Source: Pedobacter helvus
GTDB taxonomy: Bacteria; Bacteroidota; Bacteroidia; Sphingobacteriales; Sphingobacteriaceae
Length of the DNA stretch: 64,000 nucleotides
Reading direction: 5' to 3'
Assembly (NCBI RefSeq): GCF_005925325.1
Contig: NZ_SRMP01000005.1
Coordinates: 558,001-622,000 of the forward strand
Below, piece after piece: positions 1 to 9,753 of this stretch. Every line of letters begins with the position of its first letter. Positions within the stretch are counted from its first letter, which is position 1. Below the pieces are notes generated by a model. It worked only from the letters and a program-made list of their open reading frames with translations. It searched no databases and was not told where the DNA came from. Made by a program: the position numbers and the translations under genes.

Positions 1-1213
1 CGCAAGTCCTTTATTTAATGGTAATCCTGATTATATCAGTTTTAAGGATAAAGATGGAATAAGCTTGTTTCCACAAAGTTTTGATGCGCAAAAATGGCAA
101 AAGGCTGCGGATGCAGCGAAAACAGCGATTACAGCTGCTGAAGGACAGGGGATAAAGCTTTACACTTTTACAGCTCCGGTAACTGTTGGCGCATTATCAG
201 ACTCTTTGAAGCGAACGCTTGATGTTCAAAATGCAGTGACGGAGCGATGGGAGTTAAATCCTGAAATTATCTGGGCCTCTAATCCAGCATTTGGTTATCA
301 GGGATTTGCCACGCCACGCCTTACTGAAAAGTCTGCAGTGAACGCTTTTTCTAATCCGTCCACGTTTTCGGCACCAATTTCTACCCAAGAATTATTCTAT
401 ACGGTCAATGGTGTACCTATCAATGAAGATAAGAATTGGGACTATGCGGGAAGAAATACTATAGCTACAGGAGATTATGCCAGTCGCTACTATATCAAAG
501 AGGGTTATCAGACAATTAAAGGGCATTTTGCAAGAGAATCAAGGTTTTATGCTGACCTTGCCTTTGACGGAGGTATCTGGTTTGGAAATGGACGTGTAGA
601 TCCAAATAGTAGCCAAGCTCCACTTTATCATGTGGCGGCTAGAGGCTCGGGTTTTGCTGCACCTAGCGACAATATCCGCTTGAATATCACTGGATATTGG
701 CCGAAAAAGCTGGTGAACTACCTTTCTGTGTATGATGATGGATTTCAGCCGACAGCTTTCCGTATGCCGCTGATCAGACTAGCAGGACTTTATTTACTTT
801 ATGCCGAAGCGGTTAATGAGGTAAGTGGCCCTTCTACCGAAGTATTTACCTACGTAAATAGAGTTAGACAAAGGGCTGGCTTGCCAAGTGTTCAAGTTGC
901 ATGGGCCAATCACTCTAAAAATCCCGATAAGTTTAATTCTAAAGACGGTTTAAGACAAATCATTCATCAGGAACGCAGGATAGAACTTTGCTTCGAAGGG
1001 CAAAGCGGCTGGGATTTAAGACGATGGAAAGAACTTCAGGCGGTGCTTACCGTTCCATTGCAAGGCTGGAGCATCAATAATGCTGAGGCGGTGAATTATT
1101 ATCGCCCTACCACGCAGTTCATTCCAGTTTTTGGTATAAAAGATTATTTATGGCCAATCAAAAACAATTCTTTGGTGGTCAACCCAAATCTGGTACAAAA
1201 TCCTTTCTGGTAA
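1..1213 (+). CDS. SusD/RagB-family glycan-binding lipoprotein, C-terminal part (5' end outside window)
   Basis: The reading frame is open from the first bases of the window, so this is the C-terminal part of a longer gene, with about 403 codons visible. SusD proteins sit on the outer face of the outer membrane as a lid on a SusC TonB-dependent transporter and capture oligosaccharides. Supporting features are the SPLFNGNP-like segment at the left edge, a TPR-like helical stretch (LAGLYLLYAEAVNEV), the ERRIELCFEG and GWDLRRWKEL motifs, and a C-terminal NPNLVQNPFW typical of SusD ends. The lipobox and N-terminal helices lie upstream, and the partner SusC is presumably upstream too. The next gene begins 34 bases after the stop, which fits one operon with the enzymes that follow. 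Confidence 0.93.
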   Translation, partial: ASPLFNGNPDYISFKDKDGISLFPQSFDAQKWQKAADAAKTAITAAEGQGIKLYTFTAPVTVGALSDSLKRTLDVQNAVTERWELNPEIIWASNPAFGYQGFATPRLTEKSAVNAFSNPSTFSAPISTQELFYTVNGVPINEDKNWDYAGRNTIATGDYASRYYIKEGYQTIKGHFARESRFYADLAFDGGIWFGNGRVDPNSSQAPLYHVAARGSGFAAPSDNIRLNITGYWPKKLVNYLSVYDDGFQPTAFRMPLIRLAGLYLLYAEAVNEVSGPSTEVFTYVNRVRQRAGLPSVQVAWANHSKNPDKFNSKDGLRQIIHQERRIELCFEGQSGWDLRRWKELQAVLTVPLQGWSINNAEAVNYYRPTTQFIPVFGIKDYLWPIKNNSLVVNPNLVQNPFW

Positions 1214-1247
1214 AATTGAAACATGCTTAAAACTTAAGTTTAAGAAA

Positions 1248-2474
1248 ATGAAAAATATTAATCAATGGCTGTTGATCATCTTAATTCCATGCGCTTTCCT
1301 ATTTGCGTGTGAAAAGATGGAAAATTACAATGAACCGGCTTCAACTGACATGACTAAGCCGGAGGTGGTGAGCAATGTTAAGGTAGAAAACTTTAACGGC
1401 GGTGCCAATATCACCTACACATTGCCCAATTCAAAAAATATCTTGTACGTGATGGCACAGTACAAAATTAATGGAGTAACTACACGAGAAACCAAATCAA
1501 GTTATTATTCGGACACCATTATGGTGGATGGATTCGCTAAAAAGCAAGCTTACGATGTAACACTTTACACGGTGAGCAGGGCAAATGTGAAATCTGATCC
1601 GTTAATTGTAAAAGTTAACCCCGACACGCCTCCTTATTTGCTTGTAAAACCTACAATTGATGCCCAGCCAGACTTTGGTGGTATTAAAATTACAGGTTCC
1701 AATCCTCGTAAAGCAAACCTTGGAATTATTCTTTTAGGTTTTGAAGGCAACGTGTCGGATGTGATTGATCAAAATTTTTCGAAACTCGAAACCATTGACT
1801 ATTCTGTAAGAGGTTATCAGCCAGTGGAGAAAAGAATAGGTTATTATGTAATGGATAATTTTGGAAACATTTCTGATACCACTTATAAAACCATTACACC
1901 GCTGTTTGAAAGCCTTCTAGATAGAAATAAGTTTTCGGTTTACCGTTTGCCGTCTGATGGTGTAATTGCATACGGATGGGACCTACCATATCTATGGGAT
2001 GGAAAAACCGATGGAAGCTCGAATGGATGGCACACTGCTCCAGGTGGGGCTATGCCGGCAATCGCCACTTTTGGGTTAGGTGTAAGTGCTAAATTAAGCC
2101 GCTTTGTGTTATGGGAACGTCCAGATGGTAGCGAAAAATTTGCTTATGGGCATGGAAATCCGAAAGTATTTTCATTATGGGGCTCCAATGCCACAGCTCC
2201 CCGCGATGCGAGCTTGCCAATGTCGGCTCCTGAAGGAACGGTAATTGGCGACTGGATCAATCTGGGCAACTACAACTATCCGCCTCCGCCATCAGGTGCA
2301 TTGCCGATAGCGCATACTGCTGCAGATAATGAATTTGTGAAGGCTGGTGTAAGTTTTAACGTGCCATTGGTTAGTCCTAAAGTTAGGTTTGTAAGACTGA
2401 GCGTTGCAACCACTTGGTCCAACGGAACTTTTGCTCATGCAATGGAAATGGCCTTTTATGGCGATGCTAGATAA
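1248..2474 (+). CDS. DUF4959/DUF5126/DUF5000-type surface lipoprotein
   Basis: This 408-residue protein is probably an outer-membrane lipoprotein: a hydrophobic signal ends in a lipobox with Cys21 (FLFAC). Two Ig or fibronectin-like beta domains follow (about 40-125 and 130-220), then a C-terminal discoidin-like (F5/8 type C) domain from about 225 with the LWDGKTDG motif and a terminal strand FVRLSVATTW. This three-part layout (DUF4959, DUF5126, DUF5000) is usual for proteins encoded just after SusD in Bacteroidota glycan loci. The inferred role is surface binding of the polysaccharide next to SusCD. No catalytic residues are evident. The family is known by architecture, and the ligand is unknown. 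Confidence 0.85.
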   Translation: MKNINQWLLIILIPCAFLFACEKMENYNEPASTDMTKPEVVSNVKVENFNGGANITYTLPNSKNILYVMAQYKINGVTTRETKSSYYSDTIMVDGFAKKQAYDVTLYTVSRANVKSDPLIVKVNPDTPPYLLVKPTIDAQPDFGGIKITGSNPRKANLGIILLGFEGNVSDVIDQNFSKLETIDYSVRGYQPVEKRIGYYVMDNFGNISDTTYKTITPLFESLLDRNKFSVYRLPSDGVIAYGWDLPYLWDGKTDGSSNGWHTAPGGAMPAIATFGLGVSAKLSRFVLWERPDGSEKFAYGHGNPKVFSLWGSNATAPRDASLPMSAPEGTVIGDWINLGNYNYPPPPSGALPIAHTAADNEFVKAGVSFNVPLVSPKVRFVRLSVATTWSNGTFAHAMEMAFYGDAR

Positions 2475-2500
2475 ATGTTTATCAAATTAAAACTAAAAAC

Positions 2501-3715
2501 ATGAAAAATATTTATAAAATAGCCAGCGTGACGTTAGTATTTGCCGCTATGATCATTAGCTGCACAAAGGATGATACCCAATTCAAAGATTTCCTAAAAG
2601 ACGGAGAAACGGTTTATCCGGGAAAAGTCTTGAAAGTAACGCAAAAGGCAGGAAATCTTCGTACGGGATTGTGGTTTAATCCAAGTCCCGATCCAAGCAT
2701 TACTAAATATGTAGTGAAATGGAATAATAACACAGATTCAATGGTTGTAAACGCAACTACTCATAATCCACTGGATACGATCAAGGTTATCATTCCTAAT
2801 CTGAGCGAATATACCTATACCTTTACGGTGTATTCTTATGATGCTCAAGGCAACAGGTCGATACCTGTGGAAGTGCCTAATGTACGTGTGTATGGCTCAT
2901 TGTATCAAGGTGCATTGTTAAACAGGCCTTACAATGCTACAACCCCTTATGTGCTTAATTCAGATGGATCGTTGCTGTTAAATTTCAGTACTCCTGATAC
3001 GATCAATGTAGGAACGGTGATCCGCTACACTAACACCAGCAATGCAACGACTGAAAAAACTTTGGCAGCTAAAGATAATTCCATTTTAATTAATGACTAT
3101 AAAGCTGGTACAGATGTACAATATAAATCCTCTTATATTCCTTTAAAAGGTTCTTTGGATGTGTTTGCTGTAAGTGATTATTCTACTTTTCCTAAAATTT
3201 TCAGTTTGGTACAATGTGATAAATCTCTATTCAGGGAAGTTCGCCTCCCTAACGATGTGAACACTTATGAATCGGCAACCAGTATCAGTAAGTTATGGGA
3301 TGGAAGCGTTGGTCCTCAAGGCTATCCCAATATCTTTCATAGTGACGGCAGTTACATTGCCCATGTGCTTACCTTCGACCTTGGCCGAACTTATAACAAT
3401 TTGGCTCAAATGGAAGAGGTAGGCAGAGATTGCTGTAATAATCCCGACAAGTTTGAAGTTTGGGGGATCAATGATCTAACCAATGCGACAACCAACCTTA
3501 GAGCCGATGACTCAGGCTGGAAAGCGGAAGCCATTTCAAAAGGTTGGACTTTGTTAAAAGAGGTGACTCGTACGGACGATGGGAAAGCCGCATTTAAATT
3601 TGATTTAATCGCTAATCCACCACCCGTACGCTATATCCGTATCAGGATTTTGCATACCGTAACCGGATCTGGCTACAGCAACATGAGTGAAGTTACTTTA
3701 TGGAATAAGCAATAA
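2501..3715 (+). CDS. DUF4998-type surface lipoprotein with discoidin-like C-terminus
   Basis: This 404-residue lipoprotein has a signal peptide ending at Cys21 (MIISC). A DUF4998-like N-terminal half of two fibronectin-type beta domains follows, then a C-terminal F5/8-type C fold from about residue 245 (KLWDGSVG, DLGRTYNN, and VRYIRIRIL near the end). It lies 26 bases after the DUF5000-type gene and shares its overall plan. The two are commonly neighbours in Pedobacter-type loci and are thought to be surface glycan-binding proteins. Two adjacent cysteines (RDCCN, about 308-309) in the discoidin-like domain are unusual for an exported protein. The substrate cannot be read from the sequence. 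Confidence 0.82.
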   Translation: MKNIYKIASVTLVFAAMIISCTKDDTQFKDFLKDGETVYPGKVLKVTQKAGNLRTGLWFNPSPDPSITKYVVKWNNNTDSMVVNATTHNPLDTIKVIIPNLSEYTYTFTVYSYDAQGNRSIPVEVPNVRVYGSLYQGALLNRPYNATTPYVLNSDGSLLLNFSTPDTINVGTVIRYTNTSNATTEKTLAAKDNSILINDYKAGTDVQYKSSYIPLKGSLDVFAVSDYSTFPKIFSLVQCDKSLFREVRLPNDVNTYESATSISKLWDGSVGPQGYPNIFHSDGSYIAHVLTFDLGRTYNNLAQMEEVGRDCCNNPDKFEVWGINDLTNATTNLRADDSGWKAEAISKGWTLLKEVTRTDDGKAAFKFDLIANPPPVRYIRIRILHTVTGSGYSNMSEVTLWNKQ

Positions 3716-3717
3716 TT

Positions 3718-4941
3718 ATGATTAAAAGTATTGAGGTAAGAGATGTGAGGTATCCTTTGGGAAAGGGGGCTGGCAGTGATGCAATTCATCGCGATCCGAT
3801 CTATTCCTACGCAGTAATAAATTTAAGGGATGACAGCGGTATTATGGGTACTGGGTTTGCATTTACTTTAGGTGAAGGAAATGATTTGGTTTGTAAGGCA
3901 GCTCTGTTCTATGCGAACCAACTCAAAGGCAAGGATATTGAGGAATTGATGTCCGACTATGGACAAACCTACAAGGCTTTCGCTAATGAACAGCAATTCC
4001 GCTGGCTTGGTCCGCACAAAGGCGTGGTACACTTGGCCCTTGCTGCCGTAACCAATGCCTGCTGGGATCTGTGGGCCAAAAAACGTGGTGTCCCACTTTG
4101 GAAATTATTAATTGACCTCTCTGCTGAACAATTGGTGAATACGATTGATCTATCGTACCTCGAAGATGAATTAACGAAACAAGAAGCGATCGATTTGCTT
4201 AAGGCAAACAAACAAAGTCAATCGTTGAGAGTAGGAATTACAGATAATGGATATCCAGGTTACGATACTTCTATAGGTTGGTTCAATTACCCTGATGAGC
4301 AAGTTCGAGAAAATGTAAAACGGGCAGTTGCCAACGGCTTCACAGCAATGAAGCTTAAAGTAGGTGCTACCGATCCTCAGATCGATATCCGTAGGGCGAA
4401 CATGGTTCGTGAGGTTGCTGGAAGAGATATTAAAATCATGCTTGATGCCAACCAACAATGGAATTTGCCACAGGCTTTGTCCATTTGTGCGGAACTCAGT
4501 AAGATGAATCCCTATTGGATCGAAGAACCTACCCATCCCGATGATGTATTGGCTCACCAAACTTTAGCCGAAACTATTCAACCTGTTAAGCTGGCACTGG
4601 GTGAACATGTGCCCAATGCCATTATCTTTAAAAATTATCTACAGGTGAAATGTGCTGGTTTTATGCAGGTAGACGCTGTTAGAGTTGGTGGTGTAAGCGA
4701 ATTTTTGGCAGTAAGTTTAATGTGCAGAAAGTTCAATGTTCCGGTGGTTCCCCATGTGGGAGATATGGGGCAGCTCCACCAGCACTTGGTATTGTTTAAC
4801 CATATTGCTTTAGGCCACGAAGCCTTGTTTTTGGAGCATATTCCACATTTAAAGCAGCATTTTATACATCCTGTTCGCTTAGAAAATGGCTTGTACATCA
4901 CACCGCAAAACATAGGCAGCAGCTGCGATTTAAAACTGTAA
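3718..4941 (+). CDS. L-fuconate dehydratase (enolase superfamily)
   Basis: The protein (407 aa) should dehydrate L-fuconate to 2-keto-3-deoxy-L-fuconate in the cytoplasm, the third step of the non-phosphorylating L-fucose pathway. Enolase-superfamily active-site elements are all present: the KxK base pair K212/K214, metal ligands D243 (DANQ), E269 (EEP) and E296 (GEH), and the catalytic base H346 in PHVGD. The N-terminal capping domain with YAVINL and the overall sequence resemble bacterial FucD and human ENOSF1 more than mandelate racemase or galactarate enzymes. It begins 3 bases after the preceding stop, so it is translationally close to the binding lipoproteins. A related sugar-acid dehydratase cannot be fully excluded, but the neighbouring fucosidase supports fuconate. 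Confidence 0.9.
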   Translation: MIKSIEVRDVRYPLGKGAGSDAIHRDPIYSYAVINLRDDSGIMGTGFAFTLGEGNDLVCKAALFYANQLKGKDIEELMSDYGQTYKAFANEQQFRWLGPHKGVVHLALAAVTNACWDLWAKKRGVPLWKLLIDLSAEQLVNTIDLSYLEDELTKQEAIDLLKANKQSQSLRVGITDNGYPGYDTSIGWFNYPDEQVRENVKRAVANGFTAMKLKVGATDPQIDIRRANMVREVAGRDIKIMLDANQQWNLPQALSICAELSKMNPYWIEEPTHPDDVLAHQTLAETIQPVKLALGEHVPNAIIFKNYLQVKCAGFMQVDAVRVGGVSEFLAVSLMCRKFNVPVVPHVGDMGQLHQHLVLFNHIALGHEALFLEHIPHLKQHFIHPVRLENGLYITPQNIGSSCDLKL

Positions 4942-4966
4942 ATTGAATTTTGAACATACAATTGAA

Positions 4967-6619
4967 ATGATCCAAAAAATCGATTTATTTATTAGCATAT
5001 TTTATATCCTCCTCATTCTCCTCATTGGTCTATGGGTGGGAATAAGGCATCGTAACCTCAGCAAAAAAAATGAAGCGAAGAGTTATTTCTTAGCTGGAAA
5101 ATCCTTGAAATGGCCGGCAATAGGTCTCGCACTTTTTGCAACTAATATTTCTACCGTTCATTTGGTGAGTTTAGCTCAAAGCGGTTTTGATACCGGATTA
5201 TTGAGTGGCAATTTTGAGTGGATGGCTGCCTTTACCCTGATTTTACTGGCCTTGTTTTTTGTTCCGTTTTATATCAAATCGGGCGTTTCTACATTACCTG
5301 ATTTTTTGGAGAAAAGATACGATCGTTCGAGCCGCGATTGGTTGACATTCGTATCGATTATTTCAGCGATCATCATACACATTGCGTTTTCTATGCTGGC
5401 AGGTGGGATTGTTCTTAAAACCTTATTTGGGGTCAATCTTTATGTGAGTGTTATCATCATTTGTGTAATCACTGCAATATATACCATTATTGGTGGTTTA
5501 AAGGCTGTGGTAGTAACCGAGTCTATTCAAACCGTGGTGTTGCTGGTAGGTGCAGCCATTATTTGCTATGCCTGTTACCAAAAAATGTCTGGTTGGAGTG
5601 CGATGGTTGATGTACTGAAACACGAGCAACAAACCATTAAACTATCTATGCTAAGACCTGCTGATGATGCGTCGGCTATGCCTTGGTACACTGTTTTTTT
5701 GGGTTATCCAGTATTGGGGATTTGGTATTGGTGCGCCGATCAAACTATTGTTCAACGAGTTTTAGGTGCTAAAGATGAAAACCATGCCAGGGTGGGTACG
5801 TTGTTCTGCGGTTTCATAAAAATACTTCCCGTGTTCATTTTCATTATGCCAGGCCTTTTTGCCTATACCTTAGCACAAACTGGTAACCTAGATTTGTCCA
5901 GTATCACCTCTGTAGGAGCTAATGGAGAAAAGCTGGTTGACAGCAAAGGTATTTACACCTTGATGATTACGCAGCTTTTACCCAGCGGGTTAATTGGCGT
6001 ATTGGTTGCGGCCTTGCTTTCTGGCCTAATGAGCCAAGTTTCTGGTGCGTTGAACTCAATTTCAACTATGGTAAGTTACGATATTTATGCTCGGTATAAT
6101 CCAGGAATTGGGGATAAAAAGCTTGTTTTGGTTGGTAAAGTTGCTGCAGGTATCGCATTGGTTTTTTCATTGTTCCTTCTGCCTTTACTGAACAAATACG
6201 AAAGTATATTCAACGGCTTAAACGATATCATTGCACACATTGCGCCACCTATTACCTGTGTTTTTCTTCTTGGGATATTTTGGAAGGGAGCATCCGCCAC
6301 TGCGGCAAAACTTACCTTGTGGATAGGATCTGCGCTGGGGGCAATGGTATTTATCATCAATAAGATATTTACCAATACCTGGATTTCTACTATACCTTTT
6401 ATGATGATGGCCTTTTATCTTTTTTGTGCCTGTATCATCATCCAAGTTACTTTTTCAATCATCTATCCTGTAAAACATACTGTAGAAAGCGAAACCCTTT
6501 ATTGGAAATCGTGGAAATCGCCACTGGCTGCTAAAGGCTGGGCGGGCTTGGGAAATTACAAAACTTTATCAGCTGTACTGTTCATCACTATGGCCATTTT
6601 ATTTTATTTATTCAGATAA
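4967..6619 (+). CDS. Sodium:solute symporter (SSS/SLC5 family), probable fucose or galactose uptake
   Basis: This is an inner-membrane transporter of about 550 residues with 13-14 hydrophobic segments and SSS landmarks: a first helix with a short polar loop, AGKSLKWPAIGLALFATNIS in helix 2, and YTIIGGLKAVVVTESIQ in the middle. The start is placed at ATG 4967. An upstream in-frame TTG at 4943 would add eight polar residues and lies too close to the previous stop. The gene sits between fuconate dehydratase and an SDR dehydrogenase, so the cargo is inferred to be a monosaccharide released in the periplasm, most simply L-fucose, co-transported with Na+. Specificity within this family cannot be read from the sequence. 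Confidence 0.9.
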   Translation: MIQKIDLFISIFYILLILLIGLWVGIRHRNLSKKNEAKSYFLAGKSLKWPAIGLALFATNISTVHLVSLAQSGFDTGLLSGNFEWMAAFTLILLALFFVPFYIKSGVSTLPDFLEKRYDRSSRDWLTFVSIISAIIIHIAFSMLAGGIVLKTLFGVNLYVSVIIICVITAIYTIIGGLKAVVVTESIQTVVLLVGAAIICYACYQKMSGWSAMVDVLKHEQQTIKLSMLRPADDASAMPWYTVFLGYPVLGIWYWCADQTIVQRVLGAKDENHARVGTLFCGFIKILPVFIFIMPGLFAYTLAQTGNLDLSSITSVGANGEKLVDSKGIYTLMITQLLPSGLIGVLVAALLSGLMSQVSGALNSISTMVSYDIYARYNPGIGDKKLVLVGKVAAGIALVFSLFLLPLLNKYESIFNGLNDIIAHIAPPITCVFLLGIFWKGASATAAKLTLWIGSALGAMVFIINKIFTNTWISTIPFMMMAFYLFCACIIIQVTFSIIYPVKHTVESETLYWKSWKSPLAAKGWAGLGNYKTLSAVLFITMAILFYLFR

Positions 6620-6636
6620 CAACTTATATATACGAG

Positions 6637-7422
6637 ATGCATTTATTAAAAGAGAAGGTCATATTCTTAACGGGAGGATCGAGAGGAATTGGTTTAGAAT
6701 GTGCCGTGAAATACGCAGAAGAAGGGGCAAAAATAGCAATCGTATCTAACGATCAGTTGTCAATAGATCGAGCAATTTCTGTGTTGGGCGATCAACATTT
6801 AGGTATATGTGCTGATGTATCAAATGCAGAAGATATCAAAACTGCAATCAAAAATACCATTTCGAAATATGGTAAAATAGACGTGATACATAACAATGCT
6901 GGCATCGCTCATCCATCCAAAGCAGTTCATGAAACTGAAGATGATGAATGGAAAAACCTTTTTGATGTAAACGTGAAAGGTATTTACCATACTACCAAGT
7001 TTGGATTAGAAGCACTAATTCAATCACAGGGCTGCATTATCAATACAAGCAGTCTAGTGGCCGAAATTGGGCAGGATAACCATGCCGCTTACTCAGCAAC
7101 TAAGGGTGCTGTAAACGCTCTAACCAAATCAATGGCCCTAGATTATGCCAAGTACAAAATTCGGGTAAATGCGGTAGCTCCCGCTGGCGTATGGACCGAA
7201 ATGCTAGAAGAATGGGGAAAAGAACAGGAAGATATTGGAGGTGTTAAGGACTATTTAGATGGTATTCATGCATTAGGCTACTGCCCAAATGGAGATGTTG
7301 TTGCTGATGCCTGTGTTTTCCTAGCTTCAGACAAAGCTCGTTTCATTACTGGGGTAATTATGCCTGTAAGTGGGGGAGCAGAACTCGGTTATAAAAAAAT
7401 AAATCAACTAGAAACTTTATAG
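6637..7422 (+). CDS. SDR oxidoreductase, probable 2-keto-3-deoxy-L-fuconate dehydrogenase
   Basis: This 261-residue classical short-chain dehydrogenase has the cofactor loop TGGSRGIG (residues 12-19), an NNAG strand, and the catalytic Ser139, Tyr152 and Lys156 (YSATK). In the oxidative fucose pathway an SDR oxidises 2-keto-3-deoxy-L-fuconate to the 2,4-diketo acid. The position beside fuconate dehydratase and the symporter supports that role. L-fucose 1-dehydrogenase is the alternative, since it is also an SDR in some species. Cofactor preference is not certain; the residues after the second strand (IVSNDQLS) do not show a clear NADP pattern. The hydrolase that would split the diketo acid, and the lactonase, are not in the window. 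Confidence 0.85.
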   Translation: MHLLKEKVIFLTGGSRGIGLECAVKYAEEGAKIAIVSNDQLSIDRAISVLGDQHLGICADVSNAEDIKTAIKNTISKYGKIDVIHNNAGIAHPSKAVHETEDDEWKNLFDVNVKGIYHTTKFGLEALIQSQGCIINTSSLVAEIGQDNHAAYSATKGAVNALTKSMALDYAKYKIRVNAVAPAGVWTEMLEEWGKEQEDIGGVKDYLDGIHALGYCPNGDVVADACVFLASDKARFITGVIMPVSGGAELGYKKINQLETL

Positions 7423-7424
7423 AT

Positions 7425-9749
7425 ATGCGACATCAACTTTTATTATTTCTGTTTTTACTTTCGCTTTTATTTAAGAGCGCCTCAGCACAGCAAAATTTAA
7501 AATTATGGTACAATAAACCAGCCCAGCGTTGGGAAGAAACAATCCCTCTTGGAAATGGTAGGTTGGGAATGATGCCCGACGGCGGAATTCATACAGAAAA
7601 CATTGTTCTAAATGATATCACATTGTGGTCTGGAGCTCCGCAGGATGCCAACAATTATGAGGCACACAAAAGTCTGGATGAAATTAGAAGGTTGATTTTG
7701 GAAGGGAAAAATGATCTTGCACAGGACCTGGTAAATAAAAATTTCATTTGTAAAGGTGAAGGCTCAGGTGGCACAAATTATGGTTGTTTTCAGCTTTTGG
7801 GCAACTTGACCTTTGATTTTAATTATGAAAATAAAAAAGCAAAGGCAACACAATACCTCCGCGAGCTATCCATAAATCAGGCTTTGGCAAAAACATCATT
7901 CGTACTAGACGGAGTAACCTACACTAGGGAATACTTAACCAGTTTCGATGATGATGTTACTATCATTAAATTGACATCATCTAAACCTGGAAAGCTAAAT
8001 TTTGATCTGTGCATTTCTCGTCCCGAACGTGCAATAGTGAAATCGAATAAAGGAGAGCTTGTAATGAGCGGCCAACTAGACAATGGCATTGATGGTAAGG
8101 GAATGAAATACCAAGCCCGTGTAAAAGCGGTTTCAACTGGCGGCACTCAGGAAGTAAAAGACGATAAAATAGTGGTTAAAAATGCCTCAAGTGTAATCGT
8201 GTTTTTAGCTGCTGGTACCGATTTTATGAACCCAGGTTTTTTGGCAAAAGTAGATCAGGATTTAAAATCAGCCATTGCTAAGTCATATGCCGTTCAAAAA
8301 CAGAACCATATCCGTAATTTTCAGAAAAAGTTTAATCGCTTAAGTCTACAAATAGGAAACGAAGCATTCAATGATGTTCCTACTGATGAGCGCTTAGTGA
8401 ATTACAACAAAAATCCTAAAGCTGATGTTGGTTTCCCAGTATTATTTTATCAGTTTGGTAGGTATTTGAGTATAAGCAGTACACGTGTGGGTTTATTACC
8501 TCCGAACTTACAAGGGCTTTGGGCAAATCAAATCCGTACCCCTTGGAATGGCGATTACCATTTGGATGTGAATATTCAAATGAACCAATGGCCGGTAGAA
8601 GTTAGTAATTTGTCTGAACTGAATTTGCCACTTGCGGATTTAGTTGGCCGAATGGTGAAAAATGGGGAACGTACCGCGAAAGCTTATTATAATTCTAAAG
8701 GATGGATTGCCCATGTGATTACCAATGTTTGGGGTTTTACCGAACCAGGAGAAAGTGCCAATTGGGGAGCATCAAATGCAGGTTCTGGTTGGTTGTGCAA
8801 TAACTTGTGGGATCATTATGCATTTAGCAACGATAAGGCTTATTTGAAAAAGATTTACCCTATCTTAAAAGGGTCGGCAGAGTTCTATGCAGATGCTTTA
8901 ATTAAAGATCCGCAAACAGGCTGGTTGGTGACCGCTCCCTCGGTTTCACCAGAAAATTCTTTCTACTTACCTAATGGCAAAACAGCGAGCATTTCAATGG
9001 GGCCAACCATTGACAACCAGATTGTTCGTGAATTGTTTAGCAATGTGATAGAGGCTGCCAAAACTTTAGGGATTGATCAGGAATTTAGTCGTTTTTTAGC
9101 AGATAAATTAAAATCTGTTCCTCCTCCGGGCAGCATTAGTAAAGATGGGCGCATAATGGAATGGATCCGCGATTATAAGGAAGCAGAACCACAGCATCGT
9201 CATATCTCTCACCTTTACGGCTTATATCCGGCATCTTTGATAACGCCAATAAAAACACCTGAACTTGCAGAAGCCGCAAAAAAAACTTTAGAAGCTAGGG
9301 GCGATGATGGGCCGAGTTGGTCTATTGCCTACAAACTTTTGTTCTGGGCAAGATTACACGATGGTGAGCGTTCGGGCAAACTTTTACATGAATTAATGAA
9401 GCCTACTACAAGAACCGATATCAATTACGGAGCAGGTGGGGGTATCTATCCAAACTTGTTGTCTGCTGGTCCGCCATTTCAAATTGATGGAAATTTTGGT
9501 GGTGCTGCCGGAATAGCGGAAATGCTCATTCAAAGCCATGATGGTTTCATCGATCTTTTGCCTGCCATTCCAAATGAATGGAAAGCTTACGGAAAAATCA
9601 AAGGGGTTAAGGCAAGGGGGAACCTTACCTTAGATTTTGAGTGGAAAGATGGAAAAGTGACATCTTATAAAATTTATGGTCCCCAAGTGCAGAAGATAAA
9701 GCTAAGGGTTAATGGTAAAATGATGGATGTAAGCAGTCAAAAAGTATAA
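7425..9749 (+). CDS. GH95 alpha-L-fucosidase (or alpha-L-galactosidase)
   Basis: This exported 774-residue enzyme starts with a signal peptide (to about residue 21, SASAQ). A GH95 N-terminal beta-sandwich follows (LWYNKPAQRWEETIPLGNG, then LNDITLWSG), then an (alpha/alpha)6 barrel. The barrel carries the signature WNGDYHLDVNIQMNQWP (from W374), the general-acid candidate E510 in SPEN, and D688 in QIDGNFGG. GH95 enzymes are inverting and mostly cut alpha-1,2-linked L-fucose, with a minority removing L-galactose. The dehydratase and SDR upstream favour fucose. The protein is near the family's usual length and complete. It starts 3 bases after the SDR stop, so the two are tightly linked in the operon. 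Confidence 0.93.
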   Translation: MRHQLLLFLFLLSLLFKSASAQQNLKLWYNKPAQRWEETIPLGNGRLGMMPDGGIHTENIVLNDITLWSGAPQDANNYEAHKSLDEIRRLILEGKNDLAQDLVNKNFICKGEGSGGTNYGCFQLLGNLTFDFNYENKKAKATQYLRELSINQALAKTSFVLDGVTYTREYLTSFDDDVTIIKLTSSKPGKLNFDLCISRPERAIVKSNKGELVMSGQLDNGIDGKGMKYQARVKAVSTGGTQEVKDDKIVVKNASSVIVFLAAGTDFMNPGFLAKVDQDLKSAIAKSYAVQKQNHIRNFQKKFNRLSLQIGNEAFNDVPTDERLVNYNKNPKADVGFPVLFYQFGRYLSISSTRVGLLPPNLQGLWANQIRTPWNGDYHLDVNIQMNQWPVEVSNLSELNLPLADLVGRMVKNGERTAKAYYNSKGWIAHVITNVWGFTEPGESANWGASNAGSGWLCNNLWDHYAFSNDKAYLKKIYPILKGSAEFYADALIKDPQTGWLVTAPSVSPENSFYLPNGKTASISMGPTIDNQIVRELFSNVIEAAKTLGIDQEFSRFLADKLKSVPPPGSISKDGRIMEWIRDYKEAEPQHRHISHLYGLYPASLITPIKTPELAEAAKKTLEARGDDGPSWSIAYKLLFWARLHDGERSGKLLHELMKPTTRTDINYGAGGGIYPNLLSAGPPFQIDGNFGGAAGIAEMLIQSHDGFIDLLPAIPNEWKAYGKIKGVKARGNLTLDFEWKDGKVTSYKIYGPQVQKIKLRVNGKMMDVSSQKV

Positions 9750-9753
9750 TTGG